Shown in pieces: positions 46,707-53,820 of a DNA stretch of 64,000 bases; position 1 is the stretch's first letter; every line of letters starts with the position of its first letter. The DNA is from an uncultured Hyphomicrobiales bacterium. Its GTDB lineage: Bacteria; Pseudomonadota; Alphaproteobacteria; Rhizobiales; Beijerinckiaceae. The notes beneath the pieces are model-generated. The model saw only the letters and a list, made by a program, of their open reading frames with translations. It did no database searches and was not told where the DNA came from. The stretch is from positions 1 through 64,000 of the forward strand of contig CAIZEI010000067.1 of NCBI GenBank assembly GCA_903931945.1, read 5' to 3'. A program made the position numbers and the translations under genes.

Positions 46707-47576
46707 TCAAAATCCCAACCGGCGCCGAATGGACGCAGCGCTTTCTCCTTCTGCGCGTAGCGCGCGAATCGATTTGGCGCGGGCGCTCTTGGAAAGCTTG
46801 GCGCCATGATCGTCGCGCAGGATGTCGTGATGCCGATAGGCGGGCGGCGATATCAGCAAAAGGCGCTGCAAAAGCCGGTGCAGGCTCGTTGCGTGATAAA
46901 GATCCATGCCGCGCACGACATCGGTGACGCCCAGCGCCGCATCGTCGATCGCCACAGCAAGATGGTAGCTTGCCGGAACGTCGCGCCGCCCGATGATCGC
47001 GTCGCCCCAGATCGCAGGATCCGCAATGATCTGCTGGGCAGCATCGCTTTCGCCATACTCTCGCCAAATGAGCGGCCCCGAAATGCCGCCCAGCGCTGCG
47101 CGCATATCCAGACGGACCGCCGACCGCCTGCCGGCTGCAGACCTGCATTGACGCTCCAGAGCGCTCATGCCCCTGCAAACGCCGGGATAATGGGGCACGC
47201 CATCGGGATCTGCAGGCCAGTCGGGAATATCCGAGAGGGCGCGCGACACATCGCCACGCGTACAAAAGCACGGGTAGGCGAGCCCGCGCGCCGTCAAATC
47301 TTCAAGCGCGGCGGCATAGATCGGGAACCGCTCGCTCTGCCGCATGACGGGCGTCTCCCATGCGACCCCCAGCCACGCCAGATCCTCATAAATCGCCAGT
47401 TCATATTCTGGGCGGCAACGTCCCGTGTCGATATCTTCGATCCGGAGGAGCAATTTACCGCCAAGCCGCCGGGCGAGTCGCTGGTTGACGAGTGCGGAAT
47501 AAGCGTGCCCGATATGCAGATAGCCATTGGGCGAAGGCGCAAAGCGTAAAACAGGCTGTTCAGGGGCGGCGGGCAT
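46707..47576 (-). CDS. gluQ: Glutamyl-Q tRNA(Asp) synthetase
   Basis: A 289-residue glutamyl-tRNA synthetase paralogue that attaches glutamate to queuosine at position 34 of tRNA(Asp). HIGH is present in PNGYLHIGHAYSA, the KMSKS counterpart is KLSKSARAKS, and a zinc site is formed by CFC and the later YPGVC cysteine. The anticodon-binding domain of normal GluRS is missing, as expected. ATG 47576 is the only start fitting the family; it overlaps the start codon of alkA on the other strand. Confidence 0.94.
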   Translation of the reverse strand: MPAAPEQPVLRFAPSPNGYLHIGHAYSALVNQRLARRLGGKLLLRIEDIDTGRCRPEYELAIYEDLAWLGVAWETPVMRQSERFPIYAAALEDLTARGLAYPCFCTRGDVSRALSDIPDWPADPDGVPHYPGVCRGMSALERQCRSAAGRRSAVRLDMRAALGGISGPLIWREYGESDAAQQIIADPAIWGDAIIGRRDVPASYHLAVAIDDAALGVTDVVRGMDLYHATSLHRLLQRLLLISPPAYRHHDILRDDHGAKLSKSARAKSIRALRAEGESAASIRRRLGF

Positions 47577-48282
47577 GTCGAATCCAATCTCTGGCGCGAA
47601 AGTGCCTGCTGGCCGCCGGTCGCGCAAGCCCGAGCGTCCGTCGGTCGGACCCATCCGTTGTGAGGCGACGCTCGCCGAGGCCTTTGCCGCATTACGCGCT
47701 GTCGATGAAACGCTGATTGACCGACTGGTCGCCGAAGCAGGGCCGCCGCCGCTGCGGCTGCGCGAGGGCGGATTGCGTGGCCTGGCGTGGATTGTCCTCT
47801 CGCAGCAGGTTTCAACCGCCAGCGCCAAGGCCATTCATGGTCGCCTCGCCCAGCGCTTTCCCGAAATGACCGCCCGGGCGCTGCTGTCCGCCGATGACGC
47901 AGCGCTGCGCGAATGCGGCCTCTCCGCGCCAAAGATGCGAACCCTGCGCGCCGTCGCCGCAGCCATTGCTGAACAAAGGCTCGATTTCGAAGCTCTGGCC
48001 GGGATGGACGCAGACGCCGCCCGCGCCGCCCTGACTGCGATTCATGGAATCGGCCCGTGGACGGCCGATATCTATCTGCTGTTCTGCCTTGGCCACGCGG
48101 ACGCCTGGCCGGCCGGCGATCTGGCCTTGCAGGAGGCCGCGCGCATGGCGTTGCGTCTGCGCGAGAGGCCGGATGCAAAAAAGCTTGAGCGGATTGCGGA
48201 ACGCTGGAGGCCCGCGCGCGGCGTGGCGGCGCGGATATTGTGGGCCTGGTATGGGGTCCGCAAGGCGGTCGCGGTGGAGTGA
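47575..48282 (+). CDS. alkA: DNA-3-methyladenine glycosylase (HhH-GPD family)
   Basis: A base-excision repair glycosylase of 235 residues. The helix-hairpin-helix is IHGIGPWTADIYLLFCLG and the catalytic aspartate lies in DAWPAGDLALQEA. Earlier segments LRGLAWIVLSQQVSTASAKAI also fit the family. The ATG at 47575 gives a 30-residue basic leader. Start codons of this gene and gluQ share the tetramer CATG on opposite strands, so their 5' ends must overlap. An alternative downstream start cannot be excluded. Confidence 0.88.
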   Translation: MSNPISGAKVPAGRRSRKPERPSVGPIRCEATLAEAFAALRAVDETLIDRLVAEAGPPPLRLREGGLRGLAWIVLSQQVSTASAKAIHGRLAQRFPEMTARALLSADDAALRECGLSAPKMRTLRAVAAAIAEQRLDFEALAGMDADAARAALTAIHGIGPWTADIYLLFCLGHADAWPAGDLALQEAARMALRLRERPDAKKLERIAERWRPARGVAARILWAWYGVRKAVAVE

Positions 48283-48309
48283 AGGCTGGAAATCACACCA
48301 GAAAATAGA

Positions 48310-48903
48310 TCAATTCCCCGTTATAGCTCTTGACGCCAGCCATTTTTCAAGCCGCCCCATTCCGAAGGTTGCGACGTATCCGAACGTTCGCTGCGCCAAA
48401 CTTAAAGGCACTAGATCTGCGCTCGGATACCCACGCGAACGCATCTCCTCATTTCGAGCCTGTAGATCAACAAGGCGATGGATCGGAGGCTCATCCTTCT
48501 CGATTCGAATTCTTTCCGCCATTGCTTTCTTGTAATTATTATCTGTCGCATCCCACATAGCTACATTTGCCGCCAAATCAGTAAACTTTCGGCACAAATC
48601 AGCATGAACTTTGGCCTTTTTTGCAAAGCCAAATACGTTGTCGACCGCAGAAGCTATCGCAACAAACCCAACCAGGTATTTAGCAATCTCACCGTCCTTA
48701 CCACCAATCAAAGCAATAAACGCCCCTACGCCAAGGATAGCGTTGCTGCTTAGCACGAATGAACTCAGCATTTGGAAAAATGCGCTCATCTTACTGTGAT
48801 ATCGACGCGACTTATGTATCGCGATTGAGATCAAGTAAAAAGGGTCATCGTCCCAAGTGGGTTTTACTTCTTCGGTTTTGGCGGCGGCGGCGGTTTGTCC
48901 CAA
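48310..48903 (-). CDS. SLATT-type two-TM protein
   Basis: A 197-residue protein with two membrane segments at about 41-66 (SFVLSSNAILGVGAFIALIG) and 74-93 (AKYLVGFVAIASAVDNVFGF), preceded by AIHKSRRYHSK and followed by an amphipathic helical tail (FAKKAKVHADLCRKFTDLAA; RIRIEKDEPPIHRLVDLQARNEE). This arrangement matches SLATT domains, two-TM proteins linked to nucleotide-activated immunity, where membrane permeabilisation is thought to be the effector step. Start is TTG 48903, with CGGGAG about eight bases before it, 38 bases inside the upstream small gene. No SMODS/cGAS-like synthase or SLOG gene is adjacent, so the sensor, if any, is elsewhere. Family assignment is by eye. Confidence 0.7.
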   Translation of the reverse strand: MGQTAAAAKTEEVKPTWDDDPFYLISIAIHKSRRYHSKMSAFFQMLSSFVLSSNAILGVGAFIALIGGKDGEIAKYLVGFVAIASAVDNVFGFAKKAKVHADLCRKFTDLAANVAMWDATDNNYKKAMAERIRIEKDEPPIHRLVDLQARNEEMRSRGYPSADLVPLSLAQRTFGYVATFGMGRLEKWLASRAITGN

Positions 48904-49040
48904 TCTGTTGACTCCCGAATGTCATGTCGCGTGCTATGATCACGAGTTCCATGGTCTTTTGCGATTTCCTTGCTGCGGTCAGGCTTAGCCTGTTCGTTCC
49001 TCTGTTGGTTCAGTCCATCTCGTTTTTTATCGTCAGCCAC
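48864..49040 (-). CDS. Small, highly charged protein coupled to the SLATT gene
   Basis: A 58-residue frame starts at GTG 49040 with GGGAGGGCACT just upstream, a strong ribosome site. The product is hydrophilic and probably disordered: MADDKKRDGLNQQRNEQ at the start and TDWDKPPPPPKPKK at the end. Its last 13 codons overlap the beginning of the SLATT gene in another frame, implying translational coupling. No family is recognised. The AT-rich composition is shared with the SLATT gene, so the two probably arrived together. Confidence 0.6.
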   Translation of the reverse strand: MADDKKRDGLNQQRNEQAKPDRSKEIAKDHGTRDHSTRHDIRESTDWDKPPPPPKPKK

Positions 49041-49261
49041 AGTGCCCTCCCTTCACAAAGGTAGTGCAAAAATATCTCATATCAAGACTCAAGCGTCCAC
49101 GGATAATTTGAGCAATCGGCCTATTTCAAACGAAATGCGGTATCTATCTAATATCATTATTGAATTTTTGTTGGCCGCGTTTCATTCAGGTGAAATTGCC
49201 AAATGTTTTTAGGGGTTTCCTTCATGCAATCTGGTATGCTTTTCATTTGAAAACGTTGGAA
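49041..49261. other. AT-rich intergenic stretch
   Basis: About 220 bases of low GC content upstream of the small charged protein; likely to hold its promoter. No repeat, att site or tRNA fragment was recognised that would mark an insertion boundary. Confidence 0.35.
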
Positions 49262-50638
49262 TTACTCCGCCGCCTGTCCAACCGCCGCTTCGTGTTTCAG
49301 CGCCGCAGCATCGCTTTCGCGATAGGCCAGATACATCACGAGGACAGCCAGACCGCCAAGCGCCATGGGAATTGCGAAGACATCGAATACGTCCTCGACC
49401 GGCCATTTGCGATCGAACAAAAAGCCCGCCAGCACAGGGCCCGTCATGGCGCCGAAACGTCCGACTCCAAACGCCCAGCCAAGCCCCGTCGAGCGCAGGG
49501 CTGTGGGATAGAAAAACACCATCAGCGCATTGATGCATTTCTGGATGCCGCTCGTGCTGCCGGTCGCCACAAAAGCCATGAACGTGGCCAGAGCCGCCGC
49601 CGAATGCGCTGTGAAGCCAGTGAAAAACAGAAAGGTTGCGCCGAGCATGAACAGGGCCATGATGACCCTGTAAGGTCCAAAGCGATCCATGAGCGGGCCC
49701 AGAACCAGCGCAGCCAGAATCCCGCCCGACGTCGCCCATGTGGCGGCCACCGTCGCCTCGGCCTGCGAATATCCAACCATCGTGAAAATCGACGGCAGCC
49801 ATTGCAGCACGAAGAAAATCACCATCAGATTCATGAACAACGAGAGCCAGAGCATCAGCGTGCCGAGCGTCCGCCCGTTCTGGAACAGCTGCGCAACCGC
49901 CATTGCAGTTTCCCGCCGTTGATAAACTGTAAACTGCGTCTGCGGGCCGATGGCGGCGGCAGGCGCAATGCGTTTGCAAAGCGCGGCGATTGTGTCGCGA
50001 GGCGCGCCCTTCGAGATCAGGAACTCGGGCGATTCGGGCAGGGTGAAATAGAGAAACAGAGCAATCCACAGCGGAATCAGGCCGCCCACAACCATATGCC
50101 AGCGCCAGCCGTAGCGCTCAATCATGGCGCCCGCGATCAGGCCTGCGGCCATGGTGCCAAAGGAATACCCGCAATAAATCAAGGCAATGCACGTCGATCG
50201 CCGACGTTTCGGGCCAAACTCGCCCGTCAGCGCAACGCCGCTGGGAATGACTCCGGCCAGACCGACGCCCGCAATCACGCGCAAAATGATCATCGAGGTG
50301 GGCTCATTGACATAATAGCAGGCCATGGTCGCAAAGCCGAACAGAACCATATTGGCCAGGATCAGAGGGCGGTGGCCGAAGCGGATCGACAAGGGCGCAA
50401 CAAACGCAAACCCGATCAGCAGCCCCCAGATCATCGACGAAAATATTGTCCCGAGAAGAACGCGTGAAATTTGCCATTCAGTGAGGATTTTTGGCCCGAT
50501 ATAGCTGATCAGCTGGACGTCGAGCCCATCAATAAACAGCACCAGTCCGCCCAAAAACACCACCCACCACTGATAGGCGTTCATGGGCTGGCTATCGATC
50601 TGCTCCTCGATATTGAGCGTAGCGCCGTCGTTGGCCAT
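49262..50638 (-). CDS. MFS transporter, aromatic acid:H+ symporter (AAHS) type
   Basis: A 458-residue transporter with twelve predicted membrane segments. FIDGLDVQLISYIGP in TM1, the RFGHRPLILANM loop after TM2, and RVIAGVGLAGVIPSGVALTGEFGPKRRRSTCI in the TM4-5 area are typical of PcaK/BenK-type carriers; a second half motif is LMDRFGPYRVI. GGGAGGCGACC precedes the ATG. It probably imports a benzoate-like or other aromatic acid. The neighbouring salicylate-hydroxylase-like flavoprotein could act on the imported compound. Confidence 0.87.
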   Translation of the reverse strand: MANDGATLNIEEQIDSQPMNAYQWWVVFLGGLVLFIDGLDVQLISYIGPKILTEWQISRVLLGTIFSSMIWGLLIGFAFVAPLSIRFGHRPLILANMVLFGFATMACYYVNEPTSMIILRVIAGVGLAGVIPSGVALTGEFGPKRRRSTCIALIYCGYSFGTMAAGLIAGAMIERYGWRWHMVVGGLIPLWIALFLYFTLPESPEFLISKGAPRDTIAALCKRIAPAAAIGPQTQFTVYQRRETAMAVAQLFQNGRTLGTLMLWLSLFMNLMVIFFVLQWLPSIFTMVGYSQAEATVAATWATSGGILAALVLGPLMDRFGPYRVIMALFMLGATFLFFTGFTAHSAAALATFMAFVATGSTSGIQKCINALMVFFYPTALRSTGLGWAFGVGRFGAMTGPVLAGFLFDRKWPVEDVFDVFAIPMALGGLAVLVMYLAYRESDAAALKHEAAVGQAAE

Positions 50639-50855
50639 GGTCGCCTCCCTTGCCGCATGGTCCGATTCCCGGCGACAGCGGCTGTGATTTGGCTCCAGTC
50701 AAGGGCGGCAATCGCAACCTGTCAACCAGAGCTTGGGCAATGCGCCTATTTTTCATGCGCGATTGCCGTTTATGCTAGCAATTCTGGGCTTTTCCAATCG
50801 TCACGAATCTGTCTACATTCCCGATTGTCGTCAACAACCGAAAGGAGGTGATCTG

Positions 50856-50930
50856 GTGTCTCATTGTCCCATGCCGCAGCCGGAATACAGGACCTGGATC
50901 TCTGCCCGTGCCGAGGTCAGCCCCGCGTGA
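50856..50930 (+). CDS. 24-residue small protein with extended Shine-Dalgarno
   Basis: GAAAGGAGGTGATC at 50840-50853 is fully complementary to the 3' end of 16S rRNA (GATCACCTCCTTTC), an exceptionally long ribosome site. GTG 50856 follows at seven bases from AGGAGG and opens MSHCPMPQPEYRTWISARAE, ending at TGA 50928-50930. An intrinsic terminator lies 44 bases downstream, so this is a self-contained transcript. The function is unknown; the peptide is soluble and has one cysteine. Alternatively the element could be regulatory (an mRNA that sequesters ribosomes), but the open frame, start and spacing favour translation. Confidence 0.6.
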   Translation: MSHCPMPQPEYRTWISARAEVSPA

Positions 50931-50974
50931 GCGGCGCCATCTGACGGTCCTCTGGACTGCGGTGAATGACAATG

Positions 50975-51005
50975 GAAGGGTCGCTGCAAAGCGGCCCTTC
51001 TTTTC
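50975..51005 (+). terminator. Intrinsic terminator after the 24-codon gene
   Basis: GAAGGGTCGC and GCGGCCCTTC form a ten-pair stem (one T-G) with the loop TGCAAA, followed by TTTTC. It separates the small gene from the following flavoprotein gene. Confidence 0.85.
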
Positions 51006-51077
51006 ATGGAATTGCACGATCCTGTCGAAACATGCCATCCACCGCCTGAACGGTTTTGAAGATGAGCGGGTGGATTG

Positions 51078-52316
51078 GTGAAAGCTCTCATTATCGGCGG
51101 CGGCATCGGCGGTCTCGTAACTGCGCTCGAATTTCATCGCGCAGGCATCGAAGCCCATGTCTTTGAAAGCGTCGGCGATGTGAGGCCGCTCGGCGTTGGC
51201 GTCAATCTGCAACCCCATTGCGTGCGCTGCCTCGATGAACTGGGCGTGATGGATGCGTTGCTCGATCTTGGCGTCGCCACCGAAGAGCAGACGTTTTTCA
51301 ACAATAAAGGTCAATTCATCCGGGTCGAGCCGCGCGGACTGAAGGCTGGCTATGGCTGGCCGCAGATCAGCATCAATCGCGGTGAATTGCAGATCGCGCT
51401 TCTCGACATCGCGCGCGAACGCCTTGGCGCTGGGCATATCCACCTTGGATATCACCTCATTGATTTTGACGCCCCCGCGAATGAGAGCGTAACCGCGCGT
51501 TTCATCGATCGCGCTGCCGGAGCCGTTTTGCCGGACGCGCGCGGCGATCTTTTGATCGGCGCCGACGGCATACATTCCCGCGTGCGCGAGACATTCTATC
51601 CCGATGAAGGTCCGGCGAAATGGAACGGCGCGCTGATCTACCGCGCCACAACTGAAACCGCGCCATTCCTTGGCGGCAAAAGCCAGTTCATGGTTGGCGG
51701 CAAACAGACGGTCATCGGTTATCCCATGTCGCGATCCCATGCCGATCGCGGGCGCTCGCTGACCAACTGGGCGGCGCGGTTTTTCATCGATCCGGCGCGA
51801 GGCTTCCCGCGCGAGGACTGGAACCGTCGGGGCCATATTGATGATTTCCTGCCGCTCTACGCGGACTGGATTTTTGATTGGATGAATTTTCCCGAGCTTT
51901 TCAAAGGCGCAGAGGCGATATTCGAATTTCCGATGGTGGATCGCGATCCCTTGCCACACTGGACGCACGGACGCGCAACCTTGCTCGGCGACGCCGCGCA
52001 TCCCATGTATCCCCTGGGTTCGAATGGCGCATCGCAAGCGATCCTCGACGCACGCGAGATTTGTCGGGCGTTGACGCGGGAGCTGACCATCGATGAGGCG
52101 TTGAGCGTTTATGAAAAAGACCGCCTGCCGAAAACCGCGGAAATCGTGCGGCAGAATCGGGCCGGCGGTCCGGAGCGCATCGTCACAATGGTGGAAACGC
52201 GCGCTCCGTTTGGCTTCACAAATATCGACGATGTCATGCCCCGGGCGGAGATTGAATCCATCATGAATTCATACAAACAGATTTCCGGCGCCGATATCGC
52301 GCGCAAGGGGCAGTAA
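51078..52316 (+). CDS. FAD-dependent monooxygenase, salicylate-hydroxylase-like
   Basis: A 412-residue group A flavoprotein. LIIGGGIGGLVTALEFHRAGIEAHVFE at the N-terminus binds FAD; DLLIGADGIHSRVRE and ATLLGDAAHPMYPLGSNGASQAILDA are the DG and GD motifs. Single-domain length without the C-terminal thioredoxin-like part distinguishes it from the phenol-hydroxylase-like protein at 7264-8856. GTG 51078 or the TTG just before it is the start. It would hydroxylate a small aromatic or related acid. The AAHS-type transporter gene lies divergently on the other side of the 24-codon gene. Confidence 0.86.
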   Translation: MKALIIGGGIGGLVTALEFHRAGIEAHVFESVGDVRPLGVGVNLQPHCVRCLDELGVMDALLDLGVATEEQTFFNNKGQFIRVEPRGLKAGYGWPQISINRGELQIALLDIARERLGAGHIHLGYHLIDFDAPANESVTARFIDRAAGAVLPDARGDLLIGADGIHSRVRETFYPDEGPAKWNGALIYRATTETAPFLGGKSQFMVGGKQTVIGYPMSRSHADRGRSLTNWAARFFIDPARGFPREDWNRRGHIDDFLPLYADWIFDWMNFPELFKGAEAIFEFPMVDRDPLPHWTHGRATLLGDAAHPMYPLGSNGASQAILDAREICRALTRELTIDEALSVYEKDRLPKTAEIVRQNRAGGPERIVTMVETRAPFGFTNIDDVMPRAEIESIMNSYKQISGADIARKGQ

Positions 52317-52397
52317 CACAGCATATGCAAATCATTGGCGGCGGTTCAGTCGCCTGGCGGTCGCGCAGCGTTTGAACCGACGCACAGCAAACGTTCG

Positions 52398-52709
52398 TCA
52401 CTTCGCCTGTTTGGCGATGATCTTGTCCTTGATGTCGTCATAGACGCTTTGCGGAATGATATTCTTCTGCACCAGTTCGTCCTTGCCCTTGTAGGGACGA
52501 CCCTTGATGATCAACGCCGCACGCACCTTACCGATGCCCTTCAGCGCATCAAGATCGTCGGCGCTTGCCGTATTGATATCGATTAGTTGGGTTGCGGGGG
52601 CTGCCGCAGGCTTTGCAGCCGCCGACGGAGTGGGCGCGGGCGCCTGCGCGAATGCGGGGGCGACAGTGAGAAATGCGAGAGCTGCGAGGCTTGCAAGGAT
52701 TTTCTGCAT
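52398..52709 (-). CDS. Exported helix-hairpin-helix protein, ComEA-like
   Basis: A 103-residue protein: signal peptide to about residue 22 (LASLAALAFLTVAPAFAQ), an alanine/proline linker, then a helix-hairpin-helix of ComEA type, IDINTASADDLDALKGIGKVRAALII near 43-68. ATG 52709 follows CAGGGAATGATTGTC. ComEA-like proteins bind DNA non-specifically in the periplasm during DNA uptake, but many short versions have no known role in transformation. Confidence 0.85.
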   Translation of the reverse strand: MQKILASLAALAFLTVAPAFAQAPAPTPSAAAKPAAAPATQLIDINTASADDLDALKGIGKVRAALIIKGRPYKGKDELVQKNIIPQSVYDDIKDKIIAKQAK

Positions 52710-52920
52710 GACAATCATTCCCTGTGCAAAAGGCCGCGAATCGCAGCCGGGGGTATGATCGGGCGAAAACACAACGATTCCAAGGCGCCTGAAACAGCTA
52801 TCCCGCGTGAAATTTTCGAGCGGCCAGAAACCGCCGCGCGCCTTCCATGTTTTTGCCGCGATTGGGGGAAAGTCTGGTTTTCCTTTCCGGGTCCGAACTT
52901 ATCACAGGTTGAGCGCCGCC

Positions 52921-53808
52921 ATGACGCGTTTTTGTCTCCGCACGATGTCTGTGGCGGGTATGCTCCTCGCAGGCGCTGCGGCGCCCGCGTTCGCGCAGAT
53001 CTATTCGCCCTATCCAACATCTCCTCCTCCCGGCTATCGCGCCTACCCGGCGGAGCCGCGTCGCGACTATTACGCGTATCCTGGCGATGACGATTGGCGG
53101 CAGATGGATAGCGACGCTGCGCCGCGCCGGAAGTCGCGCGCAACCGCACGGCGAATCGCGCCTGTTGCGCCAGATCCGGATTTTGACAATGATGATTCAG
53201 ATGGCTTTGAGGATCGCGCGCCGATGGCCCTGCCCGGCGCCCAGGCGCCTGCCGCCCGCCGCCCGCAAAACGCTCCTGTCCGCACCGCCGCGCTGCCGCC
53301 CGATGCCGATCCTGCCTATTCGACCCCGCTTGATTACGATCCACAGGTCGATACGGCCCGGCAAACCCGGCGGCTGATCGCCGACCCCACGGGGCAACCC
53401 GCCGATACGCTCACCATCAATACACGAACACGCAAGCTCTATCTGTCGCTCGGCGACGGCCGCGCCATCGAGTATGGCGTTGGCGTAGGGCGCGAGGGGT
53501 TCTTGTGGAAGGGCGAGGCGCAAATCGGTCGCAAGGCCTTCTGGCCGGGATGGACGCCGCCCCCTGAAATGTTGCTGCGCCGCCCGGAATTGCCGCGCCA
53601 CATGGAAGGCGGCCTGGACAATCCGCTCGGCGCGCGGGCGCTCTATCTGTTCAAGGGAAACAAGGACACGCTGTTTCGTATCCATGGCACAAACGAACCC
53701 GACACGATCGGACACGCCGTGTCGTCGGGCTGTATCAGGATGATGAACGCCGATGTGATGGACCTCTACCAGCGTGTCCAGAAAGGCGCGCGCGTCATTG
53801 TCATCTGA
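52921..53808 (+). CDS. L,D-transpeptidase (YkuD family)
   Basis: A 295-residue exported protein. A signal peptide ends at AAAPAFAQ, then comes a proline/tyrosine- and arginine-rich linker of about 120 residues, then the YkuD domain with H255 (IHGTN), H265 and the nucleophile C271 in HAVSSGCIRMMNADVMDLY. ATG 52921 is chosen because the signal peptide begins there; the frame upstream is open but not protein-like. It makes 3-3 cross-links in peptidoglycan or anchors proteins to it. Confidence 0.92.
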   Translation: MTRFCLRTMSVAGMLLAGAAAPAFAQIYSPYPTSPPPGYRAYPAEPRRDYYAYPGDDDWRQMDSDAAPRRKSRATARRIAPVAPDPDFDNDDSDGFEDRAPMALPGAQAPAARRPQNAPVRTAALPPDADPAYSTPLDYDPQVDTARQTRRLIADPTGQPADTLTINTRTRKLYLSLGDGRAIEYGVGVGREGFLWKGEAQIGRKAFWPGWTPPPEMLLRRPELPRHMEGGLDNPLGARALYLFKGNKDTLFRIHGTNEPDTIGHAVSSGCIRMMNADVMDLYQRVQKGARVIVI

Positions 53809-53820
53809 CGCGCGCAAAAG

